A stretch of 64,000 bases of DNA, taken from positions 638,949 to 702,948 of the forward strand of contig KZ627148.1 of assembly GCA_002917775.1 (NCBI GenBank). Reading direction: 5' to 3'. Of the stretch, positions 10,601-20,651 are shown in pieces (position 1 is the first letter of the stretch; each line of letters opens with the position of its first letter). The DNA is from Glaciozyma antarctica PI12 (Eukaryota; Basidiomycota; Microbotryomycetes; Kriegeriales; Camptobasidiaceae). The translations under genes were made by a program, and so were the position numbers. The notes below the pieces were generated by a model, which saw only the letters and a program-made list of their open reading frames with translations, had not been told where the DNA came from and ran no database searches.

Positions 10601-12356
10601 GTGGAAAGGCGTCGCCTAGCAAGCCTCCGACGAAGCGAGCTTCCACACGAGACCGCAAGGCTAGCATCGTCACCGAGCATTCCTCCTCCCCCGAACCATC
10701 GACGAAGCGTCGCCCCACTCGACCGCGCAAGGCCAGCGTCGCTAGCAGTCGGTCGGTCTCTCTCGAAGGAGGTCCTGTCGCCGGGCCTTCGACGGTACGC
10801 TTCAAGTCGACGGACGACGTCGTCATGGCCGATAGACGACGGACCTCGGGAGCCTCGTACGTGCCGAAGTCGTCGACTAAACGCCCCACGACGTCGAAGC
10901 TCCCCTCGACCGCTCCCTTCACCCGCATCTTCGGCATGTGGCGCGACGACAAGTGGTTCTATCCCGGAACCATCGTCGGCTTCGTCAACGGCGACCTCAA
11001 GGTCATTTTCGACGACGACTCCAAGGCCGACCTCAAGTACGCCGAAGCTCGTCGCTGCGAACTCGAGCGCGGAGACTTTGTTCGCTACCGCGGGGACGAG
11101 ATCGAGACCGAGACGCAGATGGTCATGCTCTCGGACGACGTACGAGTTCTCCGAGTCGAGCGCGGGACGACGGGCGAGGATCAGGCGGGGGAGCTGGCGA
11201 GGAACGATATCATCGTCGCTACGAAGCCCGAGGTCGCTTTCGAGGACCAAGCCGGCGTTGAGAAGAAGGAACGCCTAACGGTCGACTCGATTTGCATCCC
11301 CGAGAACCGATCCGCTCAGCTCGATAACCGCAAGCTCACGCTCAAGGACATCGCCGCGCTCGAAGGTCGAGCTCTGCGCGCTGCGAAGCCGCTCACGCTC
11401 TGCGCCGTCCCCTCCAAGTCGACCTACACCTCTCTCGCCGTGAACCGCAGGATCAAGGGGATCTTCGACTCGATGGGCTTCCTCGTCACCCGCGCTCCCG
11501 ACTCGTGCTCGGCCCCCGGGAGGCGGTCGACGACCAAGGCGCCGAACGCGGACGACGTCGCGACCGAGAAGGCGGCGTACGTGCGTCTCCTGGAAGCGAA
11601 CGGAGGGACCGTTATTGAGGTCGAGGACCTGTACAAGGTCGAGATGGACGCGGGGAGGAGTCTATCCCTCTCGTTCCCGACCGACGCGTTCAAGGGCCTC
11701 GACGAAGTCCTCCTCCTTGCCGACCGCCCCTCGACGACGCACAAGTTCCTCGTCGCCCTCGCTCTCGGTATTCCTTGCATCTCGCGCGACTTTGTCAAGA
11801 CTTCAATCGAACGAGTGGGTCCTTTTTTCGCTCCCCTCGCCCGGCGTCGCTAATTTTGATCCTCGCAGAACTCACGCCAGGACTGGCGACCTTTCGCGAC
11901 GGCTGCAAGCTCGACGACCTACATCATCGGTGGCCAGCTCCGCGCCCTCGCAAAGGATTCGTTCGACCTCGCATCCATCGAGGAGTCGTACAACGAAGGC
12001 GGCCTCTTCTCCGACCTCTCAATCCTTATCGTCACGCCCAAAAAGGGCAAATCCAACGCCGTACGTTCTCTCTCCCCTCCTGCAGACGTAGCTCACGCTC
12101 GACGTTGCAGTACGACTCGCACGTCCTCACCCTCCGCTCCATCTTCGCCGCCGGAGGAGCCGACAAGGTCGATTTCGTCCTCACGCCCGACGCAGCTTCG
12201 ACGGGAGCGGGGTACGACTATGTGCTCCTCGAGGATACGCACGCCGTCACCGACGCGCTGGCGGAGCATGAGGGGATCTGCAACGTCGAGTGGCTCAAAC
12301 AGTCGCTCATTTCGGGGGAGGTGCTGCCGGCGAAGAGGTTCGCGGCGCCGGAGTGA
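7643..12356 (+). CDS. DNA-damage checkpoint mediator, Crb2/53BP1/Rad9 type (Tudor plus BRCT)
   Basis: Nuclear adaptor that links ATR/ATM-type kinases to checkpoint effector kinases at broken chromatin. The first two thirds are disordered and acidic, with two runs of SQ dipeptides (9146-9190 and 9301-9340) that look like an SQ/TQ kinase-target cluster. A Tudor-like domain follows near 10930-11190 (IFGMWRDDKWFYPGTIVGF, then VIFDDDSKADLKY). Two BRCT repeats end the protein; the first contains FDSMGFLVTR and CISRDFVKTSIER, the last ends CNVEWLKQSLISGEVLP. Introns at 8627-8692, 9507-9562, 11815-11868 and 12061-12110 all restore frame. About 1,500 residues. The 7643 ATG gives MDPQDPPEG; an upstream in-frame start at 7490 is possible but lies in CT-poor leader sequence. 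Confidence 0.88.
9146..9190 (+). repeat. Hexanucleotide array coding tandem Ser-Gln
   Basis: A 45-base run of TCN-CAR units encodes seven Ser-Gln dipeptides in a row, plus a final Ser, within the checkpoint mediator gene. A second, less pure Ser-Gln/Asn-Gln run with different codons (CAG-AGC) lies at 9301-9340. Both runs stay in frame and both give the SQ motif favoured by ATR/ATM-type kinases. Confidence 0.85.
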
Positions 12357-12551
12357 GGGAGGGATGGGGTGTTTGTATTGCTTTGTTATTACGTACGTCT
12401 TGTGCTGGGTGAGGCTCTGAGAGAAGAGAGGAGAAGTGAGATCTTGATCGTGGGAAGGGTTTCGGAAGCAGCGAGCAGGTGTTCTCTCGTTGCGCACGTC
12501 TTGGATGGTAGAGCACCGGTACATTCACAGCATCTACAGCACGTCCATCCC

Positions 12552-13091
12552 TCAGCAACCCTCCTCGTCTCGAGCCTTCCCCTCCGCTGACGCCTCCCCC
12601 TTCAGCTCCTCGTCCGTCCCTCGACAAATCCTTCCGCCCAAGGCAGCAAGGAGTGTAGGCACAACTCTGACAACCGTGGTATCATCGCCCGTAGGCATAC
12701 CCATAGCTTCTAATGTTGGCCGAAAGCGTTCGTCTCGCTTCTCAGAATCCCTCCTACGTCCTAGAAACGTCGACGAGGAGGACTGTCTAAAGTAATGAGA
12801 GCGTTCTTGTGTGTCGAGTGGGGTCGGGGAGGAAGGGGAGGGGTTGGGTAGAGGGGAAAAATTGTCAGCTTGGAGGAGGAGAGCAGACGATGCTGAGCGT
12901 TCGAGCAGAGGGTTGCGCGTAGAGAAGGGTTTAAGAGAGCGAAGGCGCTCGCTCCTGCCGAGAGACAGCTTGTGAGGTAGGAGAAGCGGCTGGGGGAGAG
13001 GCGTGGGGGGTGGAATTGGGAAAGAGAAATAGGAGAGTAGGAAAGGAAGAAAAGAGGAGGAGTCCGATCGGAGACCCTCGCTCAAAATCAA
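12552..13091 (-). CDS. Doubtful small gene of unknown function
   Basis: Open frame on the minus strand between the checkpoint gene and the Gln-rich gene. The first half is low-complexity Ser/Pro/Leu and may be leader or intron. The second half (about 12552-12830) looks more like protein: FLGRRRDSEKRDERFRPTLE, then AMGMPTGDDTTVVRVVPTLL and a charged tail. No domain is recognised and the true 5' end is unclear. It could be a real short gene beginning further in or spliced from upstream, or chance. Confidence 0.3.
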   Translation of the reverse strand: MILSEGLRSDSSSFLPFLLSYFSFPIPPPTPLPQPLLLPHKLSLGRSERLRSLKPFSTRNPLLERSASSALLLQADNFSPLPNPSPSSPTPLDTQERSHYFRQSSSSTFLGRRRDSEKRDERFRPTLEAMGMPTGDDTTVVRVVPTLLAALGGRICRGTDEELKGEASAEGKARDEEGC

Positions 13092-13818
13092 CGGTCGGTG
13101 CGCGTGGGCTGGTTCTGGTGCGAAGTGGATTCTGTTCGGTCTCTCGCTGGGGTCGATTCAGGTAGTTCCTACAGTAGGGATACACTGGAATGTATTGCAA
13201 GGCGATTAGAATACACTCCGCTGGCTCCGACCAAGTCCTGCAAAGCAACTGCGGTGGAAGCGGACGAAAGTCATCTCGCATTGTCCAGTCCACAAGGGAG
13301 TTCCTTTTGCTCCCCTCACCTACCGCAAAAGCAAGGTTCGCCTACCGCCACACGCAGCCACGCCGCCTACAGCAAAGACTCGCTTTCGCCTGCGCCAGTC
13401 CGCCAGGTCCAACCCTCCCAAACTCCCGCGTCTTGACAGCGGCGTCCTTTCACCTGCCGGTTTTGGACCCGCCAGTCTTTCGACTCCTAAGCCTGTCTAC
13501 AACGCCTGAGCTGGTACGAACTCGTAGGAAACTTTGCGTGAGTAGCCGAGAAGGAGCGGAGTCGTATCCGGTACAGGATCTGGACAGGGAGCTGACACTC
13601 GCCACGCTCTCTTCCCGCTGCAGCCCACCGCTCCCTCGAAGATCGTTTGAGACTGGAGCGACGCCACTCTCTAGAGCGACACGCTGGACTCTTCCCTCCT
13701 CCCTCCCTTTGGCTTCGACCCTTCGCATCCAACTCCTCCCACTTCGCCCCCTCGTCGAGTCGACCCGGCCGCTACGATAGCGTACCCACCGGCGCCCCTT
13801 TCGGCGGTCGAGCAGTGG
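13092..13818. promoter_or_regulatory. Upstream region of the Gln-rich protein gene
   Basis: About 730 bases before the ATG at 13819. The sequence becomes strongly CT-rich on the plus strand from about 13600 to 13810, as in long leaders of regulatory genes in these yeasts. Intron-like signals can be imagined (for example TCTTCCCGCTGCAG near 13620), but none can be tied to coding sequence. Confidence 0.4.
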
Positions 13819-16800
13819 ATGGAAGCGGGTGATATTCACTCGCTACCTTCAGCTCAACTGGCCACTCCACCGACCTCGCATACTCCCTTTCTTCCCCTCG
13901 ACCAAAATATCTCCGCCCAGGACGTCCCACCCTCCTTCTTCCATCAGCAACAACCGCTGCAGCCTCAACAGCAACAGCAGCAGCAGCAACCAGCCCGGGC
14001 GTTCTCCCCGACCGGTCCCAGCTCCCCGACGGCCCAACCCCATCTCCACCAGCTCTCTCCGTCACAAGCCGAGACTCTAGCAGGTCTTGGGCTGTCGGCT
14101 CTCATCACCAACGGCTCCCCTTTCAGTCCTGTCGACTCGCCGCTCTCTTCGGGCTCGCCAGGTTATCCGGGGGAGAATGGAGGAGGAGGAGGAGCGAATC
14201 AGGCGTACGCGAGGGGAGGTGCCGTTAGCGCGGGAGCAGCGTTGGCGGGAGTTATGGCGAGCGGGAATGGGGTGGGGACGACGCAGCCGATAGGATCAAC
14301 AGCTGCTGTCGCGCGTACTCTCAACATGGACCTCGACCACGCCTTCCCAACCCTCTCCGGTGACCGGTCCGACCTCGACCGCTTCGACTCCCTCTACCGT
14401 CCCTCGCCCCAACTACGCCTATTACCCTCCTCCCATGCCCGCCGTCCAACGACATCATCCTTACGCTCATCCTACCCATTCGCGACCACCCGCCATCGCC
14501 CATTCGCAGTCGACGTCGGCAGTCCCGATGTACTTCACCTCCTCCCCTGCCGACCCTCCTCTCGCTACTCCCTCCTCTCACATCACCGCTCCTCCCTCCA
14601 ATTCTCTCGCCTACACCTCTCCACCTCCGGCTCCCCCTCACCGCGTCCATTCGGCTCCAGCACACATCCTCACCCTCTCGACTCAAGGTCTACAACCCAA
14701 ACCCGAGCCCCATCCTCTTTCCAACTCGGAGATTGAAAACGGCGCCGAGCATCGGTTTCCGGACATGACGGGGATCGAGTCGGCGGGATCGTACGGAGGG
14801 AGCAACCCGAGCGAGTGGAAGCAAGGCTCGGCCATTCCTATGACCCTGCTACCCCTACAGACCACGGGTCTCAAGAACGGTGGAGGTTGGGAGGGAGAAA
14901 GGAGGATGAGCGAGGGGCAGCAGGCGCATGAGGAGCGTTCAGTGGGGTATTTCGACTCGACCGCCGGAGGCTTCTCGTTCGGGAACGCTCAGCATGGGTA
15001 CATCGCTCCTCAGCCGACGCCCTCTCGAGCCGTTCAGCTCGACTCGCCCATTCCGGCGATTGCGCTCGTGCGGAATCGACTACCCATCCTCGAGGCGGCG
15101 TTGTCGACGACGGCGAGCGAACCCGGGAATGACGAGGAGGAGATTTGGAAGGGTGTCGAGGGAGCGTACGAGGAGCTCAAGCGAGTGATGCTGGGGAGGA
15201 AAGAGGCGCGTAGGGATTCGCTAAGGACTGCTGTGGCTCTACATGGCCCCAAGGTGCGTCCTTCGGCTCTTTCTACCTCTTTCGTGCGAGGACTGATGAC
15301 TTTGTTAAACAGCGATCTTTCTCTTCGATGGATTTCGACTCTCTCGCCCCCGTCGACCGAGATCGCGCCCTCGCCGCCTCGAAGTTCCTCAAGTCCATAG
15401 TCCATCCTCCTCTCCTCCACTCCCAGTCGACTCCCGACGTCCCGCTCTCCGCCCAAGCCAACGTCGCCCGCGCTCAAGCTCACGTTCAAGCCTCGCAAGT
15501 CCAGCTCCAGCAGGCTCAACTCGAACAAGCTCAGGCGCAAGCTCAGCAGGCGCAGGCCGACGCGCAAGCCCGCGCCGACGCTCAACTTCAGGCCGACGCT
15601 CGAGCACGCGCGGAGGAGGACGCTCGCGTTCAGAAGGAGGCACTCGAGCGGGAGGCGGAGACCAAGGCGCATCAGCTCGCGATCGCGCGGCACGAGCAGC
15701 ATCAGCAAGAGCAGTACCAGCAGCAGGCGAGGGCACAACACGCGCTTCAGCTTCAACAGGAGCAGCATGCGCTCCAGCTTCAGCAGGAACAGCACATGCG
15801 CCACGCTCAGGCGCAAGTACAAGCCGCTCAGCAGCAGGCCCAGCAGCAAGCCGCTCAGCAACAGCAGCAAGCTCAACAGCAGCAGGTCCAGCAGCAGCAG
15901 CAAGCTCAACAGCAAGCTCAGGCTCAACAACTCACCTCTCCCCCCGCCTACAACCTCGCCGCATCGCCGTACCCGCACTCCTCGCTCGGCGCCACCTCCC
16001 TCGCCCATACTCCCCACACTCCTTCGCCTCTCTCTACAACGATCCCCGCCCACATTCCCCTCGTCTCCAGCCTCGGCAAGCAGCAGCTCTCCCCCACCTC
16101 GCGCACCCAACCCGCCTACCCCGTCCCCGCACCTCAGCCTCTCCCCGTCCCCATCCCTCTCGCCTCGTCAGTTCAAGCAGCGTTCGGCATGGCGTACGAT
16201 GCTCCACCGCCGGAGATGTCGTCGATGGGCGCGATGATGCAGATGCATATGGGCGGAATCGGGACGTTCCCTTCCGACGCGATGGATACGCAAGCGATGG
16301 GACTCCCGGCGCTCGACACTGGCGTAGACGGCGTGAGGCAGCCTTGGTCGACTGGGACGACCTTCCCTCTCGCCGTCACGATCCCCAGCGACGACATGGA
16401 CGTCTCGGGCGGTCCTTCGTCCAACACGAGGGCAGCGACGGCCGCTCCGACTCATACGCCCGTGCCAGCGCCAGCGCCCGCCCCCGCCGCCATCGCTTCG
16501 CCACCTCATTCGGTCCCGGCGTCGTTGTCATCGGGTCGACCTTCGCGCTCCAGGGCGGCTTCGGGATCGGGATCGCGCTCGAGGGCTGCGTCGGGGTCGG
16601 GCTACCAGAGCGTGTTCGAGTCGAGGTCGCGGGCGGCTAGCTCGGCGAGCTCCGTCTTTGGCACGTACGAGCGGGACGAGGAGGACGAGCTGGATGATGA
16701 GCCGGATTATGAGGAGGTGCCGCACAAGGTCTCAAGTCAGCTGGGCTCTGCGTCGGCTGGTGTCGAGCCTGAGCTTCGTGCGGCGATGGACCCGATCTTC

Positions 16801-18436
16801 CTCGACTTCCTCGCTGATCTTTGCTCGAACTGTGAGTCGCTTTCGTTTTCGGGATGGTGGAACCGCGCTGACCAGCTTCGTTCTTCGCAGTGGACGCCAC
16901 CGATTCGAAGGGGGAACCGATCCACCAGACGCTCATGGCGAAGAAGATGGAACGCCTCGACCAGTCGAACGACTTCCGCCCCTTCAAGTTCCGCATCCAG
17001 GCGTTCACGACGGCGTTCGCGGAGAAGCTGCAGGCGGCGGGATTCCCAGATTCGGAGGTGCCAGTCAAGCGGATTCGCCAGTACCTTTGGGCGCAGCCCT
17101 GCATCTCGCGCTTCAACGACGACGGCAAGAAGGCCAAGGTTTGTCTCGCTCGTTCTTCCCGTCGGCGACGACACCTAACCGAGCTTCGCACGCAGTCAAA
17201 GGGCAACCACATCTGGACGATCGAGGCGAAAAAGGTTCCCGACCGCAAGTGGATCTTCCGCGAGTTCACGCGCTGCATCAAAGGCGTCGCTCCCACCATC
17301 GCCTTCATCGGGATGCCTTGGACCTGGACGCCTCGCGTCTGGGATCCCCAATGCTCCGTCGCCGCCATCAACGCCGTCTTCTCCTCGCCCTCGCTCCCCG
17401 CATGGATGGCTTGGGACGACAACGTCCTCTCGGGTGAGGCGCCCGAGTCGGCTCGAGGGACCTCGTTCGACGTCCTCGCCGTCGCCACTTTTGAGGTGAA
17501 CGGCAAGGCTCAGCAGCTCGAGGCGGCCGTCTCCGTCGTCGTTGCTTCCGTTAGCGATCACGATAGTGCGTTCTCCTTTTCTTCTTTTCCTTATGAATCT
17601 CGCTAACTCCCTTTCGTATAGTCGATCTCCCGAATCACACTCGCTCGCAGGACGAGAGTAAAGTTGATACTTCCGCCTACGATTCGCTCGTCGCCAGCCC
17701 AGATCTTTCCGCCACTCGCACTCCCTGCCTCTCCCCATCCCTCTGCAGCAGCTCCCTCTACGACGAATCAACCTCGACCTCCACCCTCCTCCCTTCCATC
17801 GCTGGCATGTCGGCTCAGCCCGCTCCTCTCCAGCCAACCTCTCAGCTCGTCTTCGCTCCGAACGATCCTGCGTCGACGCAAGATCACCAGATGCGGCTCG
17901 AGACGGACGACCACACGGACAGCGAGCTCCTTCGTCACCACCTCCAGCGCCAGGAGGAACAGGAGCAGCAGTATCTCGTTCAGACGCTGTACGCCCAGTC
18001 GGCCGACGCCCAGATGCTCGACAGCCGCATGACGATACCGCAGCAGTCGTCGCCATTCGCGGGGACCGAGTCGCAGGCGGCTCTGCACCAGCGTTACGCC
18101 GCTCTTGCCTCCCTCCACTCTCCCTTCCCCGCCGTCTCTCCCGACTCGCTGTCCTACACGCCGGCGCCCGAACTCGTCGACGCCGCCCTGCAGCAGGCGG
18201 CGTTCGAGAGGAACACCAACCCGACGTGTACGTCGCCCCGCTTCCTCCCATTCTCTAGTGCATCCGGCTGACGTCCTTCTACTACAGACTCTTTGGACCA
18301 CGGGCTTGGTCTTCAGAACTTCTCGCACCCTCAGAGCGAGCTCGGCACCCCCGGTCTCCTCCACGACGTCGACGGCCGCCTCGCCAACTTTGCTCTTTCC
18401 CAACCTCCCTACACCGTGGATCCGCAAAACCTGTAG
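13819..18436 (+). CDS. Large Gln/Ala-rich protein with a conserved central domain, possible transcription regulator
   Basis: Not assigned to a named family. The N-terminus has a CAG-encoded poly-Gln run near 13966-13990. A Gln/Ala-rich coiled region spans about 15450-15940, followed by Pro/Ser-rich and RSRAASGSG repeats. The folded-looking core runs from about 16790 to 17560 (PIFLDFLADLCSN, VKRIRQYLWAQPCISRFNDD, KSKGNHIWTIEAKK, PWTWTPRVWDPQC). A Gln-rich C-terminus ends PPYTVDPQNL. Introns at 15254-15312, 16832-16890, 17139-17195, 17566-17621 and 18228-18287 fit the frame. The frame must change between about 14225 and 14360, by a weak intron (phase-0 GTT or GTG donors to TAG or CAG near 14293-14302) or an indel. 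Low-complexity Gln tracts flanking a folded domain suggest a transcription cofactor; that is inference. Confidence 0.68.
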
Positions 18437-18829
18437 CCTTCGTTTTGCACACCTAATCACTCTTTTTACCTTCTACTACCCCCCTTCAAAACGTGCTTAG
18501 CGCCACCATCGTCGAGCTTCTCGCTCGTCGCTGCGCCCTCCATACCCTCCAGTCGCTCCTTTTACGCTCGTTGTACTCCCCCTCCTTTTGCTTGTTTCTC
18601 TTCGCTACACATTCGTCGGCTCTCTGCAAAATTAGATTCAAACGGATGCAAGCGTATGGGAGAGCGCGACGAGAGAGGTCGCTAGCGAGGTTGCTCCCTC
18701 TTGCGAAGCCGACTTGCTCATCTCTCAGTTTCTTTCCAACTCCCGTTCAGCCTTCCTGCGGTACACTGCTTGATAACAATAGTGGGAGAGGGTACATGGA
18801 TGCAGGACGGAGGACAGACAGCCGGCAAA
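18437..18829. other. Convergent 3' region
   Basis: About 390 bases between the 3' ends of the plus-strand Gln-rich gene and the minus-strand lipase gene. T-rich runs at 18465-18480 and 18550-18600 would serve as 3' processing signals for the plus-strand gene. I see no further gene. Confidence 0.45.
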
Positions 18830-20317
18830 TCAGAAAGCAGGGCCGCAGTTGGTTGCGAAGCCTCGCTGACAGACGTAAGGCTAGCGAGAGCAGTTGGTCA
18901 GTTTGAGATCGTGCAAATAACGTAAAGCAACGCACCTGGAGCGTCGGCTCTTTGGGAACATTGACGGAGGTTGCCAAGGTGACCGCGTTCAGCAGGAGTG
19001 ATCTCAAGAGAGGGGGCGTGTTGCTGGCGTCGAGTAGGACGTTATCCTCTGCAAATCGCAAGACCAACTCAGTATCCTAGTCTCCGCGCAGCGGGAGAGA
19101 AAGCAAGCGCACTGAGGTACGTGCAGTACGTCTTGTCGAACTGAGAGGACTTGATCGGCCCCCCGTTCTCGAGAGTTGCCAGAGCGAGACCGAAAGCCGC
19201 TGGGTCGACGATTATAGTGAAGTGGTTTGCAACGTGTAGGACACCGCAGACGTTGAGGGCTTGAAGAGGGAACATGGTGGCGCCAGGAAGAGAAGAAGAC
19301 GGATTGATGATCTGCGGCTGAACGATCTGAGAGGAATGTAAGTCACAAGGTACGAAGAATTGCTTGAGGGAGTAACTCACCTCGTCCGTAATCTGTGCGG
19401 GAGAGAGGCAAGTCAGAACCTGCGCAGCGAAGAGGAGCGAGGGAGACGCACCGTGTAGATTGATGTGGTGGGGACCAGCGCACGGCCTCCTCCTCCAGCG
19501 AGGAGCGAGTTCTGCGCAGCGAGGTACTTGCTTCCGGCAGTCTGCTGCCAGACAGCTGGGGCGCAGCTAAGTTACGCGCCAGATCAGCTCGCTTGTCGCG
19601 AAGAGTGGGGCTGCGAACCTACGTTCCAAGCTTGAGGGGATTGCAGAGCAGCAGTCCCTGGATAGTACCACGGAAATCAGGAGCTAGTCCGATGTAATTG
19701 GTAACGAGCGGGCGAATCGAGGGCCAGAACGCTGTGCGAAGGGGGTCATCAGCTTCGCGGTGATGGGGACGGCGAGGAGAACGCACTCAACGCCCACTGA
19801 GGATTTACACCGCCTCCTTGCGAATGTCCAATGATCGATACCTTGCCCGTAGAGCTTTTCGAAGCCAAGTGCTTGACGCCGTACGCGACATACTCCGCCG
19901 AGCGCTGCACGTCGAGGACCGAACGTCCTGGCAAATCAACCTGAGAGCAGGCGGTCAGTCACCCGATCTGCGCTCCCAATGAGTCAAAAGGGACGAACCC
20001 AGCACACGTCGTAGCCCTTTCCCCCAGCCGGCAAGATCTTCACGTACGGACCAGCGGCCCAGCTCTCTGCGCCAGACGATCCTGTGCCGTGAACGAGAAA
20101 GACGATCCCACCTGCCTTCTTCTTGATGCCGTTGGGACAAGTGATTGCTGCTTCGATCGTCGCAAGAGGGATGGAGAAGGGAGCATCCTTGATCGCGCGT
20201 GGAGAAGGCTGCAAACGGGGTCAGCGCGAAATCGGCCCTGCCTCGCAAGCGAGAACGTACAGCGGCGTGGGCAGCTCCTGCGAGAGCACTCAAGAGGATC
20301 GCAAGCTTGAAGAGCAT
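18830..20317 (-). CDS. Secreted lipase of the Candida antarctica lipase B family
   Basis: Predicted extracellular serine lipase/esterase. The signal peptide is MLFKLAILLSALAGAAHAA. An oxyanion-loop region (FLVHGTGSSGAESW) precedes the nucleophile elbow SIIGHSQGGG, with Ser flanked as in GxSxG. Next come LAPDFRGT, VWQQTAGSKYL, LVPTTSIYT, then ITDEIVQPQ (matching the CalB segment with the catalytic Asp) and CGVLHVANHFTI (candidate catalytic His). The protein ends PYVCQRGFATNCGPAF. Eight introns give nine exons that stay in frame. One exon is only 12 bases (19381-19392, ITDE). Cys near the end may pair as in CalB. The similarity runs along the whole chain, so the family is secure; preference for triglycerides over other esters is unknown. 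Confidence 0.88.
19381..19392 (-). other. 12-base exon carrying the predicted catalytic Asp of the lipase
   Basis: Within the lipase gene, an acceptor CGCACAG and a donor GTGAGT flank exactly 12 bases coding Ile-Thr-Asp-Glu. The joined protein reads IYT-ITDE-IVQPQ, matching CalB around its catalytic Asp. Skipping the exon keeps the frame but would remove that Asp. Confidence 0.85.
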
Positions 20318-20651
20318 CTTGGAGACGTAGAGAGACGGGTGCAGACCTTGAAAGCAGGACTGGTCGAGCGAGCGGCGCGGGGAGAAGAGTCGCCGTTCGT
20401 TAAAGTGCCGGGACCGTTAATGAGTGGCGATCGCCAGCGATGCCAACGAAGACCAGCGTACGACAAAGGAGAGCTCAAGCAGGGTAAGGGGGAAGCAGTT
20501 GCGGAGAACAAAAGCAGAGGGGGGTTGAGCAGAGGGAGATTTGTTTGTTTATATTTCGCAAAATCGCCTGTTCGAGCGAAGTCTCCCCAAGTCCATCGAA
20601 ACAAAGCGTCCATCGTCGCCTAGCGTCGCCCTCCCACCCCCGCACGCCTGC
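20318..20651. other. Lipase promoter region and 3' flank of the DUF4203 gene
   Basis: 334 bases between two minus-strand genes. On the minus strand the segment next to the lipase start has CT-rich sequence typical of leaders. No specific operator or terminator hairpin is evident. Confidence 0.4.

Noticed and set aside
9904-11853. Internal start proposed for the Tudor-BRCT part as a separate gene
   Set aside because: The frame joins smoothly through the intron at 9507-9562 to the upstream exon, so it is one gene.
15034-16110. Leu-rich minus-strand frame resembling a membrane protein
   Set aside because: It is the complement of the CAG/Gln-Ala repeat coding strand, which always yields Leu runs in reverse.
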